Source: ZC4RG30 sp964455685 (lineage in GTDB: Bacteria > Pseudomonadota > Gammaproteobacteria > Steroidobacterales > Steroidobacteraceae). Taken from it: a stretch of 12,976 nt of DNA. The position numbers and the translations under genes are program-made. Below, piece after piece: positions 1 through 6,702 of this stretch. Position 1 is the first letter of the stretch. Each line of letters opens with the position of its first letter. The DNA lies in NCBI GenBank assembly GCA_964455685.1, contig CAYVZE010000072.1, positions 1-12,976 of the forward strand, written 5' to 3'. The notes under the pieces are model-generated. The model had not been told where the DNA came from and made no database searches. It saw nothing but the letters and a program-made list of their open reading frames with translations.

Positions 1-95
1 TCGGCGTCGCCGCCCACCCCGACCCAGTCGCGTTCCCTGGCTTCGCGACCCAGCAGCTGATCCCGGACCGCGCCGCCGACCAGATAGACTTGCAT
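1..95 (-). CDS. cca: CCA-adding enzyme (tRNA nucleotidyltransferase), N-terminal fragment
   Basis: This is the start of the enzyme that adds or repairs the 3' CCA end of tRNAs in the cytoplasm. Only 31 codons lie in the window, and the gene runs off the left edge. The minus strand reads MQVYLVGGAVRDQLLGRE and then ARERDWVGVGG, which lines up without gaps on the E. coli start (MKIYLVGGAVRD...DRDWVVVG as I recall it). The GGAVRD loop (residues 7-12) and Asp23 of the nucleotidyltransferase fold are present. Residue 21 is Glu where E. coli has the first metal-binding Asp. The ATG at 95-93 is fixed by the alignment. No Shine-Dalgarno sequence is visible, and the promoter must lie inside the divergent neighbour. 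The family call is firm; whether the enzyme also has a C-terminal HD domain cannot be seen here. Confidence 0.9.
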   Translation of the reverse strand, partial: MQVYLVGGAVRDQLLGREARERDWVGVGGDA

Positions 96-101
96 GAAGC
101 G

Positions 102-1127
102 ATGGTACAGAACTGCGCAGCGGGACGTCTGGTGCTGCTGGCCGCGGCCCTGCTGCAGGCAGGTTGCGGACTGGGTTACTACGCGCAGGCTGCGCGCGGC
201 CAGTTCGCCATCATGCGCGCCCGCCAGCCGGTCGAACGCCTGATCGACTCCCCGGGGACATCCGACACGCTGCGCCAGCAGCTGGTGCGCGCGCGGCGCA
301 TCCGCGACTTCGCCAGCAGCGAGCTGGGACTGCCGGACAACGGCGCGTATCGCAGCTACGCCGACATCGGCCGCCGCTACGTGGTGTGGAACGTGGTCGC
401 CGCGCCGGAATTCTCCGTCCAGCCGCGGCAATGGTGCTTCCCCATCGCCGGCTGCGTGGCGTACCGGGGTTACTTCAGCGAGCAGGCAGCGCGGCAGTTC
501 GCGGCACGCCTGGAGCAACAGGGTGATGACGTGTTCGTCGGCGGCGTGCCGGCCTATTCGACGCTGGGCCGCGTCGCCGATCCGCTGCTGTCCACCGTGG
601 CCGGCTATGGCGAGCTGGACCTGGCGGCGCTGGTCTTCCATGAACTCGCGCACCAGGTGCTGTACGTGCCCGGCGACTCGGCCTTCAACGAGGCCTTCGC
701 CACCGCGGTCGAAGAGGAGGGCGTGGCGCGCTACGCGGCGGCGCACGTGGGTGGCGAGGCGCTGGAAGAATGGCGGCAGCGGCGGGCGCTGCGGGTGGAG
801 GTCACCGGTGCCTTCATCCGCGCGCGGCGCGACCTCGCGGCGCTGTACCAGCGGGCCTTGCCCGCCGATCTCATGCGACAGGAGAAGTCCGCACGGCTCG
901 CTGCGCTGGGGGAGGAAGTGCTGGCCCTCGAGAAGCGGCATGGCCGCGCCAGCGGCTATCGTTCGTGGATCGGGTCCGGTCTCAACAACGCGCACCTGGC
1001 CGCGGTGGCCACGTACTACGACCGCGTGCCGGAATTCGAGCGCATCCTGCGCGAGCGCTGCGGCGGCTACCTGCCGTGCTTCTACGTCGAGGCGCGCAGG
1101 GAGTCAGAAAGCCCCCGCCGGGAGTGA
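102..1127 (+). CDS. Putative zinc aminopeptidase, predicted lipoprotein (PF10023-like)
   Basis: A 341-residue exported metallopeptidase. The first 22 residues are a hydrophobic signal ending LLQAGC, so Cys22 is a likely lipidation site, although Gln at -3 is not typical of a lipobox. The following stretch GLGYYAQAARGQ, the segment WCFPIAGCVAYRGYF (111-125) and the zinc motif HELAH (180-184) with NEAFA about 12 residues later match the proteobacterial predicted aminopeptidase family (Pfam 'Aminopep', PF10023). His180 and His184 should bind zinc, with Glu181 as catalytic base and Glu197 a plausible third ligand. The true substrate of the family is not well defined. I chose ATG 102; a TTG at 90 is in frame but would overlap cca, and a GTG at 132 would leave a signal with no positive charge. 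No good ribosome binding site precedes any of them. Confidence 0.85.
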   Translation: MVQNCAAGRLVLLAAALLQAGCGLGYYAQAARGQFAIMRARQPVERLIDSPGTSDTLRQQLVRARRIRDFASSELGLPDNGAYRSYADIGRRYVVWNVVAAPEFSVQPRQWCFPIAGCVAYRGYFSEQAARQFAARLEQQGDDVFVGGVPAYSTLGRVADPLLSTVAGYGELDLAALVFHELAHQVLYVPGDSAFNEAFATAVEEEGVARYAAAHVGGEALEEWRQRRALRVEVTGAFIRARRDLAALYQRALPADLMRQEKSARLAALGEEVLALEKRHGRASGYRSWIGSGLNNAHLAAVATYYDRVPEFERILRERCGGYLPCFYVEARRESESPRRE

Positions 1128-1137
1128 CCCGGCGGGG
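1113..1137. terminator. GC hairpin between convergent genes
   Basis: A perfect 10-bp stem (CCCCGCCGGG with CCCGGCGGGG) closes a 5-nt loop that holds the stop codon of the aminopeptidase gene. It sits where that gene meets the oppositely oriented hsp20 (end at 1186). There is no T-run on the plus strand. On the minus strand the stem is followed by CTTTCTG, which is only weakly U-rich. I read it as a termination or blocking structure for both genes, with modest certainty. Confidence 0.5.
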
Positions 1138-1185
1138 CAGTCCGGCGGTCCAGGCCGGGAGGTTCGCTCAAGTGCGGGGGAACTG

Positions 1186-1602
1186 TCAGTGGACCTCGAC
1201 GGACACGCGCCGCGCGGCCACTTCCGGCTGCTTCGGGATCGTCACCTCGAGCACGCCGTGGACGAACTTCGCCTTGATCTCGTCCGCCTGCACGTTCTCC
1301 GGCAGGGCGAAGCGGCGGGTGAAGCTGCCCATCACGCGCTCGATGCGCTCGTAGCCGTCGCTGTGCTCGCGCTTGCCGGCCTTGCGCTCGCCACGCAGCG
1401 TCAGGATGCCCTTCTCGGCCGTCACTTCGATGTCGGCCGGATCGACACCCGGCAGGTCGGCCCTCACCACATAGCGGTCCTTCTCCTCGACCACGTCCAC
1501 GGGCGGGATGTAGGCCACGTCGGTGGAAGGAGCCATCAGGGCATCGAAGTCCCGGCTCAGGCGGTTGAGCAGGCCCCACGGTTCACGGATCGCAATGTTC
1601 AT
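1186..1602 (-). CDS. Small heat shock protein, Hsp20/alpha-crystallin family
   Basis: A 138-residue ATP-independent cytoplasmic holdase that binds unfolding proteins and passes them to ATP-driven chaperones. The alpha-crystallin domain spans roughly residues 31-125: it opens with PPVDVVEEKDRYVVRADLPG, contains the conserved SFTRRFALPENV (93-104), and ends with AKFVHGVLEVTIPK (111-124), the family's A-x-F-x-x-G-V-L signature. A C-terminal V-S-V (133-135) stands in for the I-x-I oligomerisation motif. The N-terminal arm is about 30 residues. Length and domain order are those of bacterial class A-like proteins (IbpA/Hsp17 type). The ATG is preceded by GGAGG 10 nt upstream. It lies 77 nt downstream of the dipeptidase gene but has its own heat-shock promoter signature at 1659-1684 and a foldable leader. 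Confidence 0.95.
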   Translation of the reverse strand: MNIAIREPWGLLNRLSRDFDALMAPSTDVAYIPPVDVVEEKDRYVVRADLPGVDPADIEVTAEKGILTLRGERKAGKREHSDGYERIERVMGSFTRRFALPENVQADEIKAKFVHGVLEVTIPKQPEVAARRVSVEVH

Positions 1603-1652
1603 CGGTCGTCAGCCTCCATCCGGAAAAGCGGTGATTCGGTGAATCTCTGTTC
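1603..1652 (-). promoter_or_regulatory. hsp20 leader with ribosome binding site and possible fourU-type fold
   Basis: This is the predicted 5' UTR of hsp20, about 50 nt. It holds GGAGG (1617 to 1613) 10 nt before the ATG. A perfect small hairpin GATTC-ACC-GAATC lies at 1633-1645. The leader can close as a long stem, CCGGGAA (1656 to 1650) with TTTTCCGG (1627 to 1620). In an alternative fold, UUUCC (1626 to 1622) pairs with GGAGG across a 4-nt loop, hiding the ribosome binding site much as in fourU RNA thermometers. The pairing includes two G-U pairs and is short, so function is inferred, not shown. Confidence 0.4.
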
Positions 1653-1658
1653 CCGGAT

Positions 1659-1684
1659 GTATGGCGGCCGCGGGGGAATTCAAG
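1659..1684 (-). promoter_or_regulatory. Sigma-32-type heat-shock promoter for hsp20
   Basis: On the minus strand, CTTGAAT (preceded by CCC) is followed after 11 nt by CGCCATAC. The RpoH consensus is CTTGAAA, 11-16 nt, CCCCATNT, so the -35 matches 6 of 7 and the -10 matches 5 of 7 informative bases. The predicted start is near 1652, giving a 50-nt leader for hsp20. The -35 box covers the TGA stop (1682 to 1680) of the upstream dipeptidase gene. A sequence match in front of a small heat shock gene makes this credible, though not proven. Confidence 0.7.
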
Positions 1685-2834
1685 GGGCGTTGCTTCGCCC
1701 CCGGGTCGGCTGTTGCGCCGGCGGATTGGCTGCCGTGTCCGACAGTTCGCGGGCGATGCGCTGGGCCTCGCCGATCACGCGCAGCAGGTTGCCGCCCCAC
1801 ATGGCCGCCACCTGCTCCTCGGTGTAGCCCTCCTCCAGCAGCCGTTCGGTGATGCGCGGCAGACGGGTGACATCCTCCAGTCCCTCGACGCCGCCGCCGC
1901 CATCCCAGTCGGCGCCGAAGCCCACGTGCTCGGGTCCCACCACCTTGATGATGTGCAGTACGTGGCGCATGTAGTCCTCGAAGGTGGCCGGCTTCACCGA
2001 GGTGTCGGTGAGGTAGGAACCCAGCGAGTTGACCTGGATCACCCCGCCCCTGGCGGCGAGACGGCGCAGGCGTTCGTCGTCGATGTTGCGCGGATGCTCG
2101 TACACCGCATCCGAGCCGGTGTGCGAGAGCAGGATGGGGGCCTTGGACTCCTCCAGCAGCTGGTCGAACACGGCATCGGAGGCGTGCGAGTGGTCGATGA
2201 GGATGCCGAGGCGGTTGGCCTCGGCCACCAGCGCGCGCCCCGCCGGCGACAGGCCATTCCATTCCGGCGGCGTGTTGGCCGAGTCGGCGAAGTCATTGTT
2301 CGAGGTGTGCACCAGCCCCAGCACGCGCACGCCCTGCGCGTAATAGAAGTCGAGCAGCGAGGGATCGGCGGCCAGCGGTGCGGCGTTCTCGATGCTGATG
2401 AACACCACGCGCTTGCCGGCAGCGGCGATGCGGCGGGCATCCTCGGGCGTCAGTGCCAGCTCGAAGTGCTCGGGATGGGCGGCCAGCAGGCGATGGATCT
2501 GCAGCAGGCGCGTCAGGCCATGGTCGCGCGCCGCGCGCTTCGCGGCCTCGTCGCGTCCGCGCTGCGGCGTATAGATCACCCAGATGCCGCCATCCAGGCC
2601 GCCGTCGATCATGCGCGGCAGGTCCACGTGGCTGCTGCCGGCGGCCGGCGCATGCCGGTCGAGGATGCTCCAGCCGGGTCGGTCGAACATCATCGGCGTG
2701 TCCAGGTGGCTGTCCAGCACCAGCAGCCGCTCGTGCAGGGCGCGCACCGGTTCGGGCACGGTTTCGGAAGCCGCAAGCAGCGGGGAGAGGGCCAGCAGGA
2801 TGGTCGCGGCGGGCAGGGGGCGGATTCGCTTCAT
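1680..2834 (-). CDS. Exported dipeptidase, peptidase family M19 (membrane/renal dipeptidase-like)
   Basis: A 384-residue zinc dipeptidase of the amidohydrolase fold, with a Sec signal peptide (MKRIRPLPAATILLAL, likely cleavage near AAS-E at residue 23-24), so it should act in the periplasm. The binuclear zinc ligands of the M19 family can be read in order: His43 and Asp45 (DSHLDTP), bridging Glu149 (FISIENAAP), His217 (DHSHASD), His238 (LLSHTGSDAVY), and Asp309 (GFGADWDGG). The HPRNIDDERLR block (247-257) is also typical of the family. Members cleave dipeptides, in some cases D-amino-acid-containing ones; the substrate here is unknown. The reading frame stays open about 60 codons upstream of ATG 2834, but the signal peptide fixes the start. 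hsp20 follows 77 nt downstream and probably has its own promoter. Confidence 0.93.
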   Translation of the reverse strand: MKRIRPLPAATILLALSPLLAASETVPEPVRALHERLLVLDSHLDTPMMFDRPGWSILDRHAPAAGSSHVDLPRMIDGGLDGGIWVIYTPQRGRDEAAKRAARDHGLTRLLQIHRLLAAHPEHFELALTPEDARRIAAAGKRVVFISIENAAPLAADPSLLDFYYAQGVRVLGLVHTSNNDFADSANTPPEWNGLSPAGRALVAEANRLGILIDHSHASDAVFDQLLEESKAPILLSHTGSDAVYEHPRNIDDERLRRLAARGGVIQVNSLGSYLTDTSVKPATFEDYMRHVLHIIKVVGPEHVGFGADWDGGGGVEGLEDVTRLPRITERLLEEGYTEEQVAAMWGGNLLRVIGEAQRIARELSDTAANPPAQQPTRGRSNAP

Positions 2835-2865
2835 GTCATCATGTCGCTCGAGGGACCCGACATCT

Positions 2866-2871
2866 CTTATA
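2866..2871 (-). promoter_or_regulatory. Possible -10 element of the dipeptidase gene
   Basis: TATAAG on the minus strand lies about 32 nt upstream of ATG 2834 in an otherwise very GC-rich stretch. No acceptable -35 hexamer is found 16-18 nt further up, so this is only a weak candidate. The rest of the divergent gap to mltD (2835-3096) shows the mltD promoter candidate and no RNA gene or extra ORF that I can support. Confidence 0.3.
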
Positions 2872-3030
2872 CCGCGCCGCGCCACCGCCGCCCCGGCACA
2901 GGTTGGAATGAGGTGTGCCGCGGCAGCCATATGCCCGGGGAAGGCCTGATTCGGGGTGGTGCAGCGCGCAAGGGTCGCAGGGGGGGGCTTGCGGGGTTGT
3001 GGCCGTGCGCACACTTACAGGATTCCCGGG

Positions 3031-3059
3031 TTCACATAACTCCGGACAGTGGCTACGCT
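3031..3059 (+). promoter_or_regulatory. Candidate sigma-70 promoter of the mltD-like gene
   Basis: TTCACA (3031-3036, 5 of 6 to TTGACA), a 17-nt spacer, then TACGCT (3054-3059, 3 of 6 to TATAAT). The predicted start is near 3066, giving a leader of about 31 nt before ATG 3097. This would place an in-frame GTG at 3049 upstream of the transcript start, which supports ATG 3097. Confidence 0.4.
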
Positions 3060-3096
3060 CAGGGGCCTTACACGTACCGGACCCGCACCCGACGAC

Positions 3097-4548
3097 ATGG
3101 CTCGTTTCGCCGCCTTCCTGGGTTCCATCGTGCTGGCAGCGATGCTGCTGCTTCCGGCTTCACCGGCGCATGCCTCCACCGAGGCCATCCCCTTCCCGCC
3201 CGAGCTGCAGAAGGACGTGGACTTCTGGATCCGCGTCTACAGCGAGATCACCACCAGCGAGGGCTTCCTGCACGATTCGCGCGACCTGTCGATCGTGTAC
3301 CGCAAGCTTTCGTTCCCGCCCGACATCGACCCGAAGCTGCGCCGCGAGGCGGTGGACGAGGAGCGCAGGAAGATCGAGTCCATGCTGCAGCGGCTGGCTT
3401 CCGGCGCCGGCCACCTGAGCGCGGAGGAGAAGCTCATCAAGGAGGCCTTCGGCCCGGAGGCCACGCCGGAGCGTTTCCGCGAGGCCGCGGACAGCGTCCG
3501 CTTCCAGCTGGGCCAGGCCGACCGCTTCCGCGAGGGCCTGGTGCGCTCGGGCATCTGGGAAGGGCACATCGCGCGCACCTTCGCGAAGCTCGGGCTGCCG
3601 CCGGAGCTGGCGGCGCTGCCGCACGTGGAATCCTCGTTCGATCCTTCCGCCTACTCCAAGGTGGGGGCGGCCGGCATGTGGCAGTTCATGCCCGGCACCG
3701 GCAAGCTGTACCTGCGCATCAACGATGCGGTGGACGAGCGCATGGATCCCTTCCGCGCCACCGAGGCCGCGGCGCAGCTGCTCCAGGCCAACTACGAGCT
3801 GCTGGGCAGCTGGCCGCTGGCGCTGACCGCCTACAACCATGGCGCCGCCGGCATGCGCCGCGCGCGCGACACCATGGGCACCACCGACATCGTGACCATC
3901 GTGCGCCAGTACAAGAGCAGGAGCTTCGGCTTCGCCTCGCGCAATTTCTACGTGTCGTTCCTGGCCGCGCTGACCATCGACCGCAACCCGGAGAAGTACT
4001 TCCCGGGCGTCACGAAGAAGCCGGAGATGAAGTTCACCGAGGTGGAGATGCCTTCGTACATGGCCATCGACACCCTGCGCCAGGCGCTGGACGTGGACCG
4101 CGAGGTGCTGGCCGACCTCAATCCCGGCCTGCTGCGGGCCGTGTGGGAGGGCCAGCAGTACGTGCCGCGCGGCTACCGCCTGCGCCTGCCGCCGCAGATC
4201 AGCCTGACGCCGCAGCAGCTCGCGCAGCGCGTGGATCCCTCGCAGCAGTTCCAGGGGCAGCCGCGCCCGCGCACCTACGTGGTGCGCGCGGGCGACACGC
4301 TTACCGGCGTGGCCGCGAAGCACGGCATCGGCGTGCGCCAGCTGGCGTCGCTGAACGGGTTGTCGCACAACGCCATGCTGAAGATCGGCCAGAAGCTGCG
4401 CCTGCCGGATGCGCCCGCTGCGACTGCCGCCCCGGCTGCGCGCGCGCCGGGAGCCGCGAAGGACGCCGGGCAGCGCGCCGAGACGCAGGCGGTCGCGCAG
4501 GCCGCGCATGAGGCGTCCGGGCCGGTGACCACCGCCGAGGCGCTGTAG
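3097..4548 (+). CDS. mltD: Membrane-bound lytic murein transglycosylase D-like, with one LysM domain
   Basis: A 483-residue enzyme that cleaves the glycan strands of peptidoglycan, forming 1,6-anhydro-muramic acid ends. Residues 1-26 are a signal peptide (MARFAAFLGSIVLAAML ending AHA). No lipobox cysteine is seen, unlike the E. coli lipoprotein. The SLT domain covers about 165-290, with catalytic Glu178 in HVESSFDPSA, AGMWQFMPGTG (192-202) and AYNHG (245-249). One LysM peptidoglycan-binding repeat follows at about 393-439 (TYVVRAGDTL to KIGQKLRLPD), whereas E. coli MltD has two. The last 45 residues are Ala-rich and low in complexity. About 150 residues before the SLT domain are charged and helical. 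An L,D-transpeptidase gene follows on the same strand, so the two form a cell-wall pair. The start was chosen for the signal peptide. Confidence 0.92.
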   Translation: MARFAAFLGSIVLAAMLLLPASPAHASTEAIPFPPELQKDVDFWIRVYSEITTSEGFLHDSRDLSIVYRKLSFPPDIDPKLRREAVDEERRKIESMLQRLASGAGHLSAEEKLIKEAFGPEATPERFREAADSVRFQLGQADRFREGLVRSGIWEGHIARTFAKLGLPPELAALPHVESSFDPSAYSKVGAAGMWQFMPGTGKLYLRINDAVDERMDPFRATEAAAQLLQANYELLGSWPLALTAYNHGAAGMRRARDTMGTTDIVTIVRQYKSRSFGFASRNFYVSFLAALTIDRNPEKYFPGVTKKPEMKFTEVEMPSYMAIDTLRQALDVDREVLADLNPGLLRAVWEGQQYVPRGYRLRLPPQISLTPQQLAQRVDPSQQFQGQPRPRTYVVRAGDTLTGVAAKHGIGVRQLASLNGLSHNAMLKIGQKLRLPDAPAATAAPAARAPGAAKDAGQRAETQAVAQAAHEASGPVTTAEAL

Positions 4549-4642
4549 GAATACGCGACAAGAACGCGCTGCGTGCGCCCGCCGCTGTCGCCAGCCGGAG
4601 ACGAGTGTGAACTGGCTAGAAGGCGATCCGCGCCCGCGCCCC

Positions 4643-4648
4643 TATAAT
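4643..4648 (+). promoter_or_regulatory. Perfect TATAAT -10 element just upstream of the L,D-transpeptidase
   Basis: TATAAT ends 9 nt before the ATG at 4658. A start of transcription 6-9 nt after the box would fall at 4654-4657, so the mRNA would be leaderless or nearly so. The -35 region (around 4620) has no good TTGACA match. Exact hexamers are rare by chance in sequence this GC-rich, hence moderate confidence. Confidence 0.5.
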
Positions 4649-4657
4649 GGACGTCAA

Positions 4658-5242
4658 ATGAGCATGCACAACCGCAGGATCATCGCAGGATCAGGCGTCC
4701 TGGTCCGCGTGCTGGCATGGCTGCTGTGCGCGGGCCTGCTGGCCACGCTGGAGGTGGCGCGGGCCGAGCCGACGCTGACGCCGGTGGTCAACAACCCGGT
4801 GGCGCCGCCGGCGGCCATGCCGCAGGTGTCGCGCGTGGTGGTGTACAAGTCCGCCCGCCGCATGGACCTGATGAGCGGCGATGAGGTGGTGCGCAGCTAC
4901 CGCGTCTCCCTCGGCCTGCAGCCGGTGGGCCACAAGGAGCGCGAGGGCGACTTCCGCACGCCGGAGGGCCGCTACTACCTCACGCGCCGCAATCCGCGCA
5001 GCGACTACTTCCTGTCGATCCAGGTGTCCTATCCCAATGAGCGCGACGTGAAGCATGCGCGCGCCAACGGCTGGGAGCCGGGCGGTGCCATCATGATCCA
5101 TGGCATGCCGAACCGTCCCAGGCACGACCCGGATTACTACACCCGGGACTGGACCGACGGCTGCATCGCCGTGTCCAACTCCGACATGGTCGAGATCTGG
5201 CTGCTGACCAGCCACAACACGCCCATCGACATCCTGCCCTGA
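4658..5242 (+). CDS. L,D-transpeptidase, YkuD domain, exported
   Basis: A 194-residue periplasmic enzyme of the YkuD fold. Relatives form 3-3 crosslinks in peptidoglycan, attach or release outer-membrane lipoproteins, or hydrolyse such bonds. Residues 1-36 are a signal peptide with basic MHNRR, a hydrophobic core LVRVLAWLLCAGLLATL and ARA before Glu37. The catalytic part shows GDFRTPEGRYYLTRRNP, His148 (IMIHGMPN) and nucleophile Cys169 (DWTDGCIAVSNSDM), the usual H...x-x-G-C layout, with Ala where Arg often follows. The short length and single domain resemble YafK/ErfK-type proteins; which reaction it performs cannot be told. Starts at ATG 4658 or 4664 fit the signal peptide. A GTG at 4607 has GGAG 6 nt upstream and would add 17 residues before the signal, so it remains an alternative. 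ppnN begins 1 nt after the stop. Confidence 0.9.
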   Translation: MSMHNRRIIAGSGVLVRVLAWLLCAGLLATLEVARAEPTLTPVVNNPVAPPAAMPQVSRVVVYKSARRMDLMSGDEVVRSYRVSLGLQPVGHKEREGDFRTPEGRYYLTRRNPRSDYFLSIQVSYPNERDVKHARANGWEPGGAIMIHGMPNRPRHDPDYYTRDWTDGCIAVSNSDMVEIWLLTSHNTPIDILP

Positions 5243-5243
5243 C

Positions 5244-6629
5244 TTGAACGCCCAGCTTGATATCCCCGCCGTGGTCGACGCCAGCGTCGGCCCCCGCGGC
5301 AGCCTTGAGATGCTGTCGCAGTCCGAGATCGAGGCGCTGCTGAGCTCCGATGCCAGCGGGGTCCACGAGCTGTTCCGCAAGTGCGCGCTGGCGGTGCTGA
5401 ACTCCGGCACCGACAAGGACAACGCCAAGGAGCTGTTCGAGCGCTTCAGCGACTTCAACGTCGGGGTGGTACGCCACCCGTGGGGCATCCGGCTCGACAT
5501 CCGCAATGCCCCGGCCAGCGCCTTCGTCGACGGGCAGATGATCAACGGCATCAAGGAACACCTGTTCGCAGTGCTGCGCGACGTGGTGTTCATCGCGCAC
5601 GAGATCGACGAGAAGTGTCGCTTCGACCTCTCCCGCGGCGAAGGCATCACCAATGCGGTGTTCCATGTGCTGCGCAACGCACGCATCCTGGACCGCCGGA
5701 TCCGGCCCAACCTGGTGGTCTGCTGGGGCGGCCACTCCATCGGCGAGTCCGAGTACCAGTACACCAAGCGGGTGGGGTACGAGATGGGCCTGCGCGGCCT
5801 GGACGTGTGCACGGGCTGCGGCCCGGGCGCGATGAAGGGGCCGATGAAGGGCGCCACCATCGGCCACGCCAAGCAGCGCATCACCACCGGCCGCTACATC
5901 GGCATTTCCGAGCCCGGCATCATCGCCGCCGAGCCGCCCAATGCCATCGTCAACCAGCTGGTGGTGATGCCGGACATCGAAAAGCGCCTGGAGGCGTTCG
6001 TGCGCCTGGCGCATGGCGTGGTGGTGTTCCCCGGCGGCGTGGGCACGCTGGAGGAGATCCTGTACCTGCTGGGCCTGCTGCTCGACCCGGACAATGCGGC
6101 GCAGCCGCTGCCGGTGATCCTGACCGGGCCGGAGTCCAGCGCCGGCTACTTCGAGCAGATCAGGAAGTTCCTGGCGGCCGCGGTGGGCCCGGCGGCGCTG
6201 GATCGCCTGCAGATCATCCACGACGACCCGGTGGCGGTGGCCCGCCGGCTGGTCAAGGACATCGCCCGCGTGCGTGCCCACCGGCGCGCCTGCAGCGACT
6301 CCTACGCCTTTAACTGGCTGCTGCGCATCCCTGAGGAATTCCAGCACCCCTTCGTGGCCACGCACGAGAGCATGCGCAGGCTGGAGCTGCACCGCGACCA
6401 GCCGCCGCACCGCCTGGTGGCGAACCTGCGGCGGGCGTTCTCGGGGATCGTGGCGGGCAACGTGAAGGAACACGGCATCGCCGCCATCGAGGAACACGGT
6501 CCCTTCGAGATCAGCGGCGAGCCGGAGCTGATGCGGCTGATGGACGATCTGCTCTCCGCCTTCGTCGCCCAGGGTCGCATGAAACTGCCCGGCGAGGCCT
6601 ACAGGCCCTGCTACCGGATCGTGGCGTGA
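5244..6629 (+). CDS. ppnN: Pyrimidine/purine nucleotide 5'-monophosphate nucleosidase (LOG family)
   Basis: A 461-residue cytoplasmic enzyme that splits nucleoside monophosphates into base and ribose 5-phosphate. E. coli PpnN (YgdH) is activated by (p)ppGpp, linking nucleotide salvage to the stringent response. Nearly the whole protein aligns with E. coli PpnN: SLEMLSQSEIEALL near the start, NLVVCWGGHSI, CTGCGPGAM, PNAIVNQLVVMPDIEKRLEA, the LOG phosphoribohydrolase motif PGGVGTLEE (263-271), and the C-terminal RRAFSGIVAGNVKE and MKLPGEAYRPCY. The TTG at 5244 starts 1 nt after the L,D-transpeptidase stop and suggests translational coupling, but no Shine-Dalgarno is seen. A GTG at 5271 would give an N-terminus nearer the E. 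coli length. Function is firm; the start is uncertain within about nine codons. Confidence 0.93.
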   Translation: MNAQLDIPAVVDASVGPRGSLEMLSQSEIEALLSSDASGVHELFRKCALAVLNSGTDKDNAKELFERFSDFNVGVVRHPWGIRLDIRNAPASAFVDGQMINGIKEHLFAVLRDVVFIAHEIDEKCRFDLSRGEGITNAVFHVLRNARILDRRIRPNLVVCWGGHSIGESEYQYTKRVGYEMGLRGLDVCTGCGPGAMKGPMKGATIGHAKQRITTGRYIGISEPGIIAAEPPNAIVNQLVVMPDIEKRLEAFVRLAHGVVVFPGGVGTLEEILYLLGLLLDPDNAAQPLPVILTGPESSAGYFEQIRKFLAAAVGPAALDRLQIIHDDPVAVARRLVKDIARVRAHRRACSDSYAFNWLLRIPEEFQHPFVATHESMRRLELHRDQPPHRLVANLRRAFSGIVAGNVKEHGIAAIEEHGPFEISGEPELMRLMDDLLSAFVAQGRMKLPGEAYRPCYRIVA

Positions 6630-6702
6630 CGCAGTTCCTGTCGATTTAACAGCACTAATCCATAACCTGCCGCCCAGACAGAGTGGAACGGCGGAAAGCG
6701 TT

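Noticed and set aside
2835..3014. N-terminal extension of the dipeptidase by about 60 codons
   Set aside because: The extension (starting MCARPQPRK) would bury the signal peptide found at 2834 and looks like non-coding DNA in frame.
3049..3096. GTG start for mltD 16 codons upstream
   Set aside because: It would put polar residues before a clean signal peptide and lies upstream of the predicted transcript start.
1713..4511. A 932-codon open frame on the plus strand
   Set aside because: It runs antisense through the M19 dipeptidase and then out of frame through mltD, has no family motif, and its composition is the His/Arg/Gly/Ala-rich shadow expected in GC-rich DNA.
6638..6652. LexA-like box CTGT-N7-ACAG upstream of the 78-residue gene
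   Set aside because: The gammaproteobacterial SOS box needs an 8-nt spacer with a TA-rich core; the spacing here is 7 and the gene has no SOS link.
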